From: Akkermansia muciniphila
GTDB taxonomy: Bacteria; Verrucomicrobiota; Verrucomicrobiia; Limisphaerales; SIAT01
Length of the DNA stretch: 40,366 bases
Assembly: GCA_945900775.1 (NCBI GenBank)
Contig: CAMDJP010000026.1
Span: 1 to 40,366, forward strand
Direction: 5' to 3'
Every line of letters begins with the position of its first letter. Within the stretch, counting starts at the first letter, position 1. Below the pieces are notes generated by a model, which was not told the DNA's origin, ran no database searches, and saw only the letters and a program-made list of their open reading frames with translations. Below, one piece after another: positions 33,630 through 40,366 of this stretch. A program made the translations under genes and the position numbers.

Positions 33630-34660
33630 TGAGCACCGCGAAGAAAATCCAGCATCCGCGCGCGAAAGACGATTTCAAGGGCCGCACCTGTTCCGTCACC
33701 GGCATCGGGGCGTATCTACCGAAACGAATCGTCACCAACGCCGACCTCGAGAAAATCGTCGAGACTACGGACGAATGGATCACAAGCCGCACCGGCATCA
33801 AGGAACGGCGTGTCGCCGCGGACGACGAGTTCACCTCTGATCTCGGGGCCGAGGCCTCGCGCCGTGCGATGGCGATGGCCGGCGTGAAGGCGGAGGAGAT
33901 TGACCTCATCATCGTCGCCACTATCACGCCCGATATGCCGTTCCCGGCCACCGCCTGCCTCGTGCAGCAGAAGATTGGGGCGCACCGTGCGGCCGCCTTC
34001 GATCTTGAGGCTGCTTGCTCGGGCTTCATTTACGCACTTGAGGTTGGCCAGCAATTCATCAATTCGCATGCCTACAACACTGTCCTAATCATCGGTGCAG
34101 AGAAACTTTCCTCCATCGTTGATTGGAAGGATCGTAACACCTGCGTGCTCTTCGGCGATGGCGCGGGCGCGGCCATCCTACAGAACCGCCCAGGTTCGCA
34201 AGGCCTCCTCGCCACCTGTATGGGATCGGACGGGACCAAGGCGAACCTACTCTCGATGCCCGGCGGCGGCAGTCGTTGTCCTGCCACGGAGAAATCCGTG
34301 AATGACCGCGCGCACTTTCTGCGGATGGACGGCAAGGATGTTTTCAAGAACGCGGTGAACGCGATGTGCTCGGCGGCGCGCGAAGTCCTCCAGCGCTGCG
34401 AGTTGGATATCAGCCAGATCAAGCTCGTCATCCCGCACCAGGCCAATCGGCGCATCATCGACGCCGTGGCCGACCGCCTCGGCGGCAAGCCCGAGCAGAT
34501 GTTCGTGAACCTCGACAAATACGGAAATACCTCCGCCGCATCCGTCGCCATCGCGTTGGACGAGGCGGTCGCTGATGGCAAACTCCAACGCGGCGACCTG
34601 GTGCTGCTTGTTGCCTTTGGCGCGGGCCTCACTTGGGCCGCGGCCATCATCGAGTGGTGA
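33629..34660 (+). CDS. fabH: 3-oxoacyl-ACP synthase III (KAS III)
   Basis: Starts fatty acid synthesis by condensing an acyl-CoA with malonyl-ACP. The catalytic triad is seen as Cys in DLEAACSGF, His in IPHQANRRIID and Asn in DKYGNTSAAS. The opening TGIGAYLPKRIVTN and TTDEWITSRTGIKERR are family marks. Length is 343 residues, with an extra basic N-terminus of about 18 residues. The ATG overlaps the plsX TGA, and a GGAGG lies seven bases upstream inside plsX. Confidence 0.96.
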   Translation: MSTAKKIQHPRAKDDFKGRTCSVTGIGAYLPKRIVTNADLEKIVETTDEWITSRTGIKERRVAADDEFTSDLGAEASRRAMAMAGVKAEEIDLIIVATITPDMPFPATACLVQQKIGAHRAAAFDLEAACSGFIYALEVGQQFINSHAYNTVLIIGAEKLSSIVDWKDRNTCVLFGDGAGAAILQNRPGSQGLLATCMGSDGTKANLLSMPGGGSRCPATEKSVNDRAHFLRMDGKDVFKNAVNAMCSAAREVLQRCELDISQIKLVIPHQANRRIIDAVADRLGGKPEQMFVNLDKYGNTSAASVAIALDEAVADGKLQRGDLVLLVAFGAGLTWAAAIIEW

Positions 34661-34736
34661 GTTGCGCCGCCGGCCGGCTTTTCTCTCTCGCCACTCAAAG
34701 CTTTGCTTTTCCGGCCGACTCCTTATTATCGCGGGG

Positions 34737-36203
34737 ATGAGTTCTCAAAACTTGGAGAACCAACCGGCCGAAGCTCAGCCGACCTACACCGAAGGTCAGC
34801 CTGAGCAGGTCGAAGGACAATACGCCGAAGGCCAGGCGGAGGGGGAGGTTTACGCCGAAGGCCAGCCGACCGATGGCGATACTGCACCGTACGTTGAGGG
34901 CCAACCTGCTGAAGGCGAAGTGGTGTACGAAGATTCGAACGCTGACCCGAACGCCGTCCCTGCCGATTCAGCGGCTGAAGCCGCGCCCGTCGAAGAAGTT
35001 TCCGAACCGACCTCCGAAGAGCCGCCGCCGGAGGAGAAGAAAAAGCACTTCAGCCTAAATTTCCCCGCGGGGATGAAGGAGAAGACCGACACGAAGGCGG
35101 ACATCGCGATCGAGGACGAGGATTTCCGGCTCTTCGATGAGATTATTCAGGATGCCGTCAACACCAACTGCGCCGACCTGCATCTTAAGGAAGACGCGCC
35201 AATCCATTTTCGCATCAGCCGCGGCCTGCGCGATCGTGATTTCCCGATTCCGACGAGACGGTGGATGGACAAAATCATCCGCATGATGATTCCGCCGCAC
35301 CAGATTCCTGATTTGGAAAAGGATCGCGAGGCGGACTTTTCTTACCAGAATCCGAAGTACGGTCGTTTTCGCGTCAGCGCCTTCTCAGCCTGCGGCAAGT
35401 GGGCTCTCGCGATGCGTTACATCAAGAGCAACATTCCCAACGCCAAGCAACTCGGCATCTCGCCGCTCTGCCTCACGCTCGCCGAGGCTGAGCGCGGTCT
35501 GGTGTTGCTCGCCGGCATCACCGGTTCCGGCAAATCCACTACCATGGGTGCGATGGTCCAGCACTTGAACGTCAGTTATCGGAAACACATCATCACAATC
35601 GAGGATCCCGTTGAGTTCATTTTCCCTGATGACCAGTGCGTAATCGAGCAACGCGAGGTCGGCATTGACACAATGTCTTTCCAGCGCGCCTTGAAGAGCG
35701 CGTTGCGCGAAGATCCGGACGTGGTGCTGGTTGGTGAGATGCGCGACCAGATTTCCATTCAGGCGGCGGTGCGCGCCGCTGACACCGGTACGATGGTTCT
35801 CTCGACGGTTCACACCACCGCGGCATCCACCGTGCCCGGTCGTCTGCTTGACTTCTATCCGATGGAGGAACGCGAGTCGGTGCGCAAATCCATCTCGGAC
35901 GTGCTTCGTGGCGCGATCGCACAACGCATGTGCCCAAAGATCGGCGGCGGCATGGTGCCCGCGCAGGAAATCATGATCGGTACGCCGCTCGTGCGGCAGA
36001 AGATTTTCGACGGCGAGCTGAACAAGCTCCACGCCTGTATCGAGGTGAGCAAAGACGACGGTATGGTCACATTCAACCAGTGCATGTATGACTTGGTTGA
36101 GAACGGAGTCATCACCAAGGAAGTCGCCTTCGAGAAGTGCTCCAACAAGCAGCAGCTCGCCATGTGGTTTCAGGGCATCAAGCTCAGTTCCGGCATTGTT
36201 TGA
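34737..36203 (+). CDS. pilT-like: PilT-like type IV pilus retraction ATPase with acidic EGQ-repeat N-terminus
   Basis: Hexameric secretion-type ATPase that depolymerises pili for twitching. The core (about 125-488) has Walker A GITGSGKST (260-268), the Asp box IITIEDPVEF, Walker B DPDVVLVGEMRD and the His box STVHTTAASTVPGRLL. The first 110 residues are unusual: a low-complexity acidic stretch with five EGQ and two EGE units (about 19-61), followed by a Pro/Glu-rich linker ending in KKK. Standard PilT is about 350 residues. I chose ATG 34737, since the longer open frame overlaps fabH. It stands 76 bases after fabH with no other pilus gene adjacent. PilU is an alternative. Confidence 0.88.
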   Translation: MSSQNLENQPAEAQPTYTEGQPEQVEGQYAEGQAEGEVYAEGQPTDGDTAPYVEGQPAEGEVVYEDSNADPNAVPADSAAEAAPVEEVSEPTSEEPPPEEKKKHFSLNFPAGMKEKTDTKADIAIEDEDFRLFDEIIQDAVNTNCADLHLKEDAPIHFRISRGLRDRDFPIPTRRWMDKIIRMMIPPHQIPDLEKDREADFSYQNPKYGRFRVSAFSACGKWALAMRYIKSNIPNAKQLGISPLCLTLAEAERGLVLLAGITGSGKSTTMGAMVQHLNVSYRKHIITIEDPVEFIFPDDQCVIEQREVGIDTMSFQRALKSALREDPDVVLVGEMRDQISIQAAVRAADTGTMVLSTVHTTAASTVPGRLLDFYPMEERESVRKSISDVLRGAIAQRMCPKIGGGMVPAQEIMIGTPLVRQKIFDGELNKLHACIEVSKDDGMVTFNQCMYDLVENGVITKEVAFEKCSNKQQLAMWFQGIKLSSGIV

Positions 36204-36308
36204 AGCGCTGGGACGGTCCGCTGGCCCCGCCGCATCCTCATCCGTCTTCATTCTCCAGCGCATTTTTTTCTTGCGCTTGCCGCCTTCATACCTTAACCAA
36301 GAATCGTC

Positions 36309-36342
36309 AAGGAGGCCCGTTAACTTACTCAAGCGAACGGGC
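36309..36342 (+). promoter_or_regulatory. Shine-Dalgarno followed by a hairpin before the start codon
   Basis: A perfect AAGGAGG (36309-36315) lies 33 bases before ATG 36348, too far for normal initiation. Between them GCCCGTT (36315-36321) and AACGGGC (36336-36342) form a perfect 7-bp stem with a 14-base loop. When folded, the Shine-Dalgarno is about five bases from the ATG. An in-frame stop at 36321-36323, with no ATG, GTG or TTG after it, rules out an earlier start. Confidence 0.55.
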
Positions 36343-36347
36343 ATGCT

Positions 36348-36644
36348 ATGTCAACCTGTTTGGAAATTCAGAATGTCGAACGCGAGAACCCCACAGCGGG
36401 GGACTTGCTGACCGCCCTCGAGTCGCTTCACGAGCGCGGCAGTACCGCTCTGTATGCGAGCCTCAAGGACGAAGAAGGTTGGCGCGTCGAAGCGTACGAG
36501 AACGGCACGGTAGTTTTTCACAACGGCGATCTCAAACGGCAGATTCTTCTCAAGCACGTCAAGACCGAGGTAGTGATGAATCTCTGGCGGCTTTTGCAAC
36601 AAGGCAACCGCGATGAGATCAAGCGCCGGATGAAGGTTCGCTAA
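36348..36644 (+). CDS. Small protein of unknown function
   Basis: A 98-residue soluble, charged protein that I do not recognise. It has no signal peptide, membrane segment or Cys cluster (one Cys at position 4). The middle (about 35-60) looks like alternating beta strands with GWRVEAYENGTVVFHNG. The end (about 68-98) is predicted helical and basic (LWRLLQQGNRDEIKRRMKVR). The 3' end overlaps the convergent waaA gene by 26 bases. Coding status is supported by the clean frame and by the structured ribosome-binding region before it. Confidence 0.65.
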   Translation: MSTCLEIQNVERENPTAGDLLTALESLHERGSTALYASLKDEEGWRVEAYENGTVVFHNGDLKRQILLKHVKTEVVMNLWRLLQQGNRDEIKRRMKVR

Positions 36645-37935
36645 GCTGGGCCCGTAGCATTTCGACCGTTCGGGCTGACGCTCCCTGATTTCGACGCACC
36701 ACTTCTAGCGCCTGCTGCCCCAACTGTTTCCGGCGCGGCTCGTTTCCAAGCAAGTCCGCGAGGACCGTCTCCAGTTCCGTCGCGTCCCGCACCTGCGCTG
36801 CACCGGCTGACTTCACGAAATCCTCTGCGATGGCGCGAAAGTTTTCCATATGCGGGCCGAACACCATCGCACGGCCGAGCGCGCCTGGTTCGATTGGATT
36901 CTGCCCGCCTCGCGCGGTGAGACTTTTACCGACAAACACCAACGCCGCCGTTTCGTAGAAACAACGCAGTTCGCCCGTGCTGTCCACGAGCAGTCCATCG
37001 AGCGCGCCCGGCGCGAATGTCCTCTCCGGCGTCAGCGTACTGCGGCGTGCGTAGTTAAATCCCGCGGCACGCAACTGCTCCGCCACGGCGGTCGCCCGTT
37101 CGAAATGGCGCGGCACCAGCACGGGAAACAGGTCGGGAAACCGCCCTCGCAACCGGCGGCATTGTTCGGCGAGCAGCAGTTCCTCGCCATCGTGCGTGCT
37201 GCCGGCCACTAATACGCGCGACTGCGGCCCGACGCCGATTTGTTTCAGCAGCGCGGCCGCGTCGAGTTTGCGCGGACTCGCGGCGAGGGCCGCATCGAAC
37301 TTGAGGTTGCCAGTCACGTGGACGGCTTCCGCACGGGCTCCCAATTCGCGCAGCCGTGCGGCGTCGGTTTCGTTTTGCGTGCCGATGCCGCGGAAGGCTC
37401 CGAACAGCGGCCGGAAGAGAAAGTCGAAACGCCGGTAGCCGCGGAACGATTTCTCCGAGACGCGCGCGTTGACTAGGAAAATTGGCACACCGAGGTCGTC
37501 TACACGCCAGAGGAGGTTCGGCCAGATTTCGGCCTCGACCAGGACGAGGGCTGCAGGGCGGATGGTGTTCAGCGCGCGGCGCACGGCGAAGAAGCCGTCC
37601 ACCGGATAGTAAATCTTGATGACGTCGGCGGGCAGTTTCTTCTGCAGTTCACTCATGCCGGTCGAGGTGGTGGTGGTCGCGACGAAACGCCAGTCGGACA
37701 GGTGCGGAGCGAGTTCTTGGAGGAGTTGGGCGCATAGATTCACCTCGCCTACACTCACGGCGTGAAGCCAGAGCACACGTCTGTCGGCGAGCTGGTTTTT
37801 CAGATCCGCGTCATAAAGTCCAAACCGCTGGCCTAAACCGCGCTGCCAGTTTCCGCGCCGCCACATCTTGAGAAAGTAGAACGGCGCGCTCAGCGCGAAG
37901 AAAATCGGGAAGAGAATGTTGTAGAGCAGGCGCAT
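36619..37935 (-). CDS. waaA (kdtA): Kdo transferase (3-deoxy-D-manno-octulosonic acid transferase)
   Basis: Adds Kdo to lipid IVA at the inner face of the inner membrane. The N-terminus MRLLYNILFPIFFALSAPFYFLK is a membrane anchor as in WaaA. LHAVSVGEVN (catalytic Glu64), TTTTSTGMSEL, VEAEIWPNLL and the donor-binding LVAGSTHDGEE and GGQNPIEP are typical. ATG 37935 gives 438 residues; a GTG seven codons earlier is less likely. It shows that this bacterium makes Kdo-lipid A, in line with kpsF. The gene is divergent from the kinase gene. Confidence 0.94.
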   Translation of the reverse strand: MRLLYNILFPIFFALSAPFYFLKMWRRGNWQRGLGQRFGLYDADLKNQLADRRVLWLHAVSVGEVNLCAQLLQELAPHLSDWRFVATTTTSTGMSELQKKLPADVIKIYYPVDGFFAVRRALNTIRPAALVLVEAEIWPNLLWRVDDLGVPIFLVNARVSEKSFRGYRRFDFLFRPLFGAFRGIGTQNETDAARLRELGARAEAVHVTGNLKFDAALAASPRKLDAAALLKQIGVGPQSRVLVAGSTHDGEELLLAEQCRRLRGRFPDLFPVLVPRHFERATAVAEQLRAAGFNYARRSTLTPERTFAPGALDGLLVDSTGELRCFYETAALVFVGKSLTARGGQNPIEPGALGRAMVFGPHMENFRAIAEDFVKSAGAAQVRDATELETVLADLLGNEPRRKQLGQQALEVVRRNQGASARTVEMLRAQLSEPSSGA

Positions 37936-38026
37936 CGGCTCGCCCGTATCTGCCACAAAGCGCGTTCAGCGTCGAAAGAAAACCTACTGCGTCCGGCAAC
38001 GACGGGGAAGTTTTGCACTCTGGGCA

Positions 38027-38057
38027 TTGACTTCCCACCGGACGGGTGGAGTGATAT
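38027..38057 (+). promoter_or_regulatory. Possible promoter of the Ser/Thr kinase gene
   Basis: TTGACT (38027-38032) is near consensus, but the -10 candidate TGATAT (38052-38057) is 19 bases away. An inverted repeat CCACC-N5-GGTGG (38035-38049) fills the spacer, a place where a regulator could act by realigning or blocking the promoter. The evidence is weak. Confidence 0.3.
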
Positions 38058-38075
38058 GTAAGCAGATTGAACACC

Positions 38076-39032
38076 ATGATTGGAGAAGCACAGTTCAAGA
38101 TGGTTCCCTGCGAAGGGTGTGGCGCGAAAAACTTCATCCCTTCCGTCACGCCGCGTTTTCAGACCGTGCCGTGCGCGGAGTGCGCACATCCAGTGATGAT
38201 GCCGGTGAAGCTACGCCATTTCGAACTGCGCTCGGTGATCGCCTCCGGCGGCATGGGCACCGTATTTCGGGCATACGACACCATCCTCCAGCGCCAGGTA
38301 GCGGTGAAGCTGCTGCAGAAGGAGTTTGCGCAGGATGCCGCCTCGATGGCCGGATTCCTGCGCGAGGCCCGCGCGTGCGCTGGCCTGAACCACACGAACA
38401 TCATCCACATCCATAACTTCGACGAGCATGAGGGACGCAAGTTCCTCGTGATGGAGCTCTCTGACAACGGCTCCCTCGACGGTCGCTTCGAGAAGGAGGG
38501 TCGGGTGGATGAACTGCTGGCGCTCGATGTCGGCATCAAGATCGCCGGCGCTCTCGACGCCGCCCACAAGCACGGCCTTCTGCACCTCGACGTGAAGCCG
38601 GGCAACATTCTCTTCAATGCGGATGGCGAGCCGAAGCTGGTGGATTTCGGTCTAGCCAAACGCGTGGGCGAGAAGTCCAACCCCGACGAGGGGTTGATGG
38701 GTACGCCCCTCTACATCGCGCCCGAGCGGGTCGAGCATCAGCGCGAGGATTTTCGGTCCGATATGTATAGCCTCGCCGCCACTCTCTACCATGTCGTGAC
38801 TGGCAAACCGCCGTTCGACGGAGCCGATGACGCGCAGGTGGCGATGGCGCACGTAGAGGAGCCGCTGACACCGCCGAACAAGATCTTATCCACCCTGTCG
38901 CCGGACACCAACGACTCCATCGTCCGCGCAATGGCGAGAGATCCCGGGCAGCGGTTCAGCTCCTACGACGATTTCATCATGGCGCTGACCGCCGCCCGTA
39001 GTCGGCTGCTCGTAAAACGTTTCGGTGGCTGA
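38076..39032 (+). CDS. Soluble Hanks-type Ser/Thr protein kinase with N-terminal zinc ribbon
   Basis: A 318-residue eukaryote-like kinase. An N-terminal ribbon has Cys12, 15, 33 and 36 (CEGC and CAEC). The kinase domain follows at about 48-310: glycine loop ASGGMGTVFRAYD, VAVK Lys78, Glu97, catalytic loop HLDVKPGN (170-177), DFG 190-192 and GTPLYIAPE. The usual HRD is HLD, so it is a non-RD kinase that may not need activation-loop phosphorylation. There is no membrane segment or extracellular sensor, so it ends at the kinase fold. I chose ATG 38076; a TTG three codons earlier opens the frame. No substrate is evident. Confidence 0.88.
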   Translation: MIGEAQFKMVPCEGCGAKNFIPSVTPRFQTVPCAECAHPVMMPVKLRHFELRSVIASGGMGTVFRAYDTILQRQVAVKLLQKEFAQDAASMAGFLREARACAGLNHTNIIHIHNFDEHEGRKFLVMELSDNGSLDGRFEKEGRVDELLALDVGIKIAGALDAAHKHGLLHLDVKPGNILFNADGEPKLVDFGLAKRVGEKSNPDEGLMGTPLYIAPERVEHQREDFRSDMYSLAATLYHVVTGKPPFDGADDAQVAMAHVEEPLTPPNKILSTLSPDTNDSIVRAMARDPGQRFSSYDDFIMALTAARSRLLVKRFGG

Positions 39033-39058
39033 GCGCGCTTCGGTCGCTCACTTGCGCG

Positions 39059-39427
39059 TTACTTTTTCTTCTTCGGCTCGGGGGCAGTGGTTGAGCCTTT
39101 GATACTAGTGGCGATGTTCTTTTCGCCTTCCTTCTTGTAGGCGCCGGTCACGAAGAGCCCCGCCTTCAGGTCCTCCAGCGTGGCATCCTTGCCGTCGAGC
39201 GAGACCTTGGTGGTCTTACCGGCGGCAATCACGCGCGATGTCTTTTCGTCCAGCGTGATGGTCTTGGCTACGGCATCTACCGACTTGATCTTAGTGTTGA
39301 ACGGTATGTTGGCGGCCTTTTTCTCGGCCTTGACCTCCGGCTTCTTCTCGTCAGCCGCACGGCTAGTGAGAGCTGTCAGGCTGAGGACGAGGGCTGAGGA
39401 TAGTACGATACGGGTGATGAGGGACAT
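39059..39427 (-). CDS. Small secreted protein, DUF5666-like beta-barrel
   Basis: A 122-residue exported protein. The signal peptide (about 1-24, MSLITRIVLSSALVLSLTAL) ends at SRAADE, then a Lys/Glu-rich spacer. The body repeats KIKSVDAVAKTITLDE and AGLFVTGAYKKEGEKNIATSI, which resemble OB-fold-like DUF5666 proteins; I am not certain of the family. The C-terminus is Lys-rich (EPKKKK). ATG 39427 has an AAGGAAA at a good distance. It is convergent with the kinase gene, 26 bases apart. Function is unknown. Confidence 0.75.
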   Translation of the reverse strand: MSLITRIVLSSALVLSLTALTSRAADEKKPEVKAEKKAANIPFNTKIKSVDAVAKTITLDEKTSRVIAAGKTTKVSLDGKDATLEDLKAGLFVTGAYKKEGEKNIATSIKGSTTAPEPKKKK

Positions 39428-39458
39428 GGCTGTTTCCTTTCTTTTCGGGGTTGGGTGA

Positions 39459-39487
39459 GAACGTATCCACGTTCGTCCATTCGTCAA
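39459..39487 (-). promoter_or_regulatory. Putative promoter with palindrome over the -10 (secreted protein gene)
   Basis: On the minus strand TTGACG (39482-39487), a 16-base spacer and TACGTT (39460-39465) lead to the gene starting at 39427. A perfect inverted repeat GAACGT-N4-ACGTTC (39459-39474) covers the -10 and part of the spacer, as an operator would. The same TACGTT hexamer serves as the candidate -10 of the tRNA. Confidence 0.45.
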
Positions 39488-39700
39488 ACGGATTTTCTTA
39501 AATAATAAACTCTCTTTACGGATTCCGTAGGACGGACAAGGAGACAAGGGGTAAAAGAGCTGTGTTTTTTCAAGCAACAGAGCTTCTCAAGCCTTGAATA
39601 GTCTCGCACCCGTGCCGTGGCACAGGATTTGCTAAAACTACGATAGTCTTACTAGGAAGACGGGCAAATGCTTGGAAATCAGACAATCGGGCTACAGGAG

Positions 39701-39749
39701 ATGCGTGAGGTTCACGCAGAAAGCGTGAATCTCACGCATGACGCGTCAT
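39701..39749. repeat. Nested palindromes (17-bp stem-loop plus 12-bp palindrome)
   Basis: ATGCGTGAGGTTCACGC (39701-39717) and GCGTGAATCTCACGCAT (39723-39739) form a 17-bp stem with one G-T pair and a 5-base loop. Each arm is itself a near palindrome of GCGTGA and TCACGC, so the element holds four half-sites. The perfect palindrome ATGACGCGTCAT (39738-39749) follows, sharing two bases. No T-tract follows on either side, so a terminator is unlikely. Confidence 0.75.
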
Positions 39750-39803
39750 TTCCGGCCACGGCGGCGAAAGTCCCTTTTGGCACTGGCGCCGACGCTGCTG
39801 TTC

Positions 39804-39812
39804 TGGTATGCT
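39804..39812 (+). promoter_or_regulatory. Possible extended -10 of the prepilin-like gene
   Basis: TGG-TATGCT fits an extended -10 (TGn plus TATGCT), 26 bases before ATG 39839. There is no good -35 at 17 bases, which extended -10 promoters may lack. Confidence 0.35.
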
Positions 39813-39838
39813 CCTCAGCATCTAACCTACGCGCCCTT

Positions 39839-40366
39839 ATGAAATTCATCCCCACTCGGATCTATTTAGCTCGCCTCCGCTCCGGTGCGCGGGCCTTCAC
39901 CCTCATCGAGCTGCTGGTGGTCATCGCCATCATCGGCATTCTTGCATCGATGCTCTTGCCGGCCTTGGGCAAGGCGAAAGACAAGGCACACCAGACCAAG
40001 TGCCTTAGCAACTTCAAGCAAATCCTCCTCGCCAACCACACCTATTCCGGGGACAACCACGACTACATGCCCTCCTCGAATTGGGGGCCGGATTCTTGGG
40101 GTTGGCTGTACAACGGCCCGACGTACGATATCACGGGCGGTAAGATTTATCCCTTTGTCGAGCGCGCCACCAACCTCTACCGCTGTACCGTGGATGTCCT
40201 CTTCTCAGCCCGTGTGGCCGCGGGGTTCCACGGCATCAGCAGCTTTTGCTTCAATGGCGCGGTCAATAACTACGCTTTCCTCGGTCCCTCGGCCCCCCCT
40301 TATGTAGCCACCATGAGGGAGCCAGATATAAACCCGATGGCCTACCTGATGTGGGAGCAAGACCCC
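39839..40366 (+). CDS. Prepilin-type N-terminal methylation protein (partial, runs off the window)
   Basis: A type II secretion/type IV pilin-like protein, truncated by the window end after 176 residues. The leader [19 protein letters not shown] precedes the processing site [25 protein letters not shown], with Glu five residues after the cut. [21 protein letters not shown] follows, the usual continuation in the Verrucomicrobia/Planctomycetes group that ends in H-X9-DG motifs (not reached here). Such proteins are very numerous in these phyla and mostly uncharacterised. They may be pseudopilins or surface proteins processed by a prepilin peptidase. Confidence 0.92.
   Translation, partial: MKFIPTRIYLARLRSGARAFTLIELLVVIAIIGILASMLLPALGKAKDKAHQTKCLSNFKQILLANHTYSGDNHDYMPSSNWGPDSWGWLYNGPTYDITGGKIYPFVERATNLYRCTVDVLFSARVAAGFHGISSFCFNGAVNNYAFLGPSAPPYVATMREPDINPMAYLMWEQDP

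Larger units (their letters stand above)
39428..39838. other. 411-base intergenic region between divergent genes
   Basis: No coding frame of note is seen. The left end holds the promoter with palindrome for the small secreted protein (39459-39487). The middle has an imperfect inverted repeat AGCTGTGTT/AACAGAGCT (39558-39566 and 39576-39584), with an AT-rich patch before it at about 39488-39515. The right end holds a long stem-loop with nested palindromes (39701-39749) and a possible extended -10 (39804-39812) for the prepilin gene. The rest shows nothing I can interpret. Confidence 0.6.

Noticed and set aside
39030-39050. Hairpin TGAGCG/CGCTCA after the kinase gene as a terminator
   Set aside because: The stem is only six bases with a 9-base loop and has no T-tract on either side. 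It may help to end transcription but is too weak to list.

Overview
The window is a GC-rich, densely coded bacterial chromosome segment. It is most likely from the Verrucomicrobiota or a neighbouring PVC lineage, and I infer this from several features together. These are secreted DUF1080 and SGNH-hydrolase proteins, a prepilin-like protein of the kind expanded in Verrucomicrobia and Planctomycetes, a soluble Hanks-type kinase, single-chain GlyRS, and Kdo/lipid A genes (kpsF, waaA) that imply an LPS outer membrane. No rRNA, CRISPR array, transposase or phage gene is visible. The only RNA gene I recognise is tRNA-Thr(UGU) at the left edge.

Left part (1-9.7 kb). A minus-strand operon scpA-scpB-pheA-kpsF-secreted hydrolase is driven by a good sigma70-like promoter at 4538-4566. 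A divergent histone-deacetylase-family gene runs the other way. It converges on the classic rpmH-rnpA-yidD-yidC-jag cluster, which has its own strong promoter but no dnaA or mnmE beside it.

Lipid block (8.7-19.8 kb, all minus strand). Reading in the direction of transcription the order is: HMG-CoA reductase homologue, PlsC-type acyltransferase, alkyl-DHAP-synthase-type flavoprotein, short-chain reductase, second PlsC, fabD, fabG, acpP, fabF, pyrimidine phosphorylase, HpnA-like epimerase. Several of the junctions overlap or abut. The flavoprotein keeps signatures of the AGPS family, which makes ether lipids in peroxisomes. With an acyltransferase before it, a reductase after it, another acyltransferase and type II fatty acid synthase in one array, this looks like a complete ether-glycerolipid cassette. 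It is the most interesting part of the window. acpP appears insulated by its own promoter and a strong terminator that abuts the fabF start codon.

Right part (19.9-40.4 kb, mostly plus strand). It holds a rhamnulose-phosphate aldolase/dehydrogenase fusion, glyS, a GH16 glucanase, larB-larC (nickel-pincer cofactor genes without larA or larE here), then minus-strand genes for a DUF1080 protein, an SGNH hydrolase and a Rieske ferredoxin. Next come a decayed universal stress protein, a small His-bearing membrane protein, a ROK/ASKHA-like protein, and coaD-yceD-rpmF-plsX-fabH, which is the other half of the classic fab cluster, split off and inverted. After these come a PilT-like ATPase with an acidic EGQ-repeat tail, a small unknown gene whose Shine-Dalgarno is separated from its start by a hairpin, waaA, a zinc-ribbon Ser/Thr kinase, a small secreted protein, a 411-base gap with nested palindromes, and a truncated prepilin-like gene at the right edge.

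Functions are assigned from motifs read by eye and from gene order. Promoter and terminator calls are pattern matches only. Start codons were adjusted where the longest open frame ran into a neighbour or a non-family leader.
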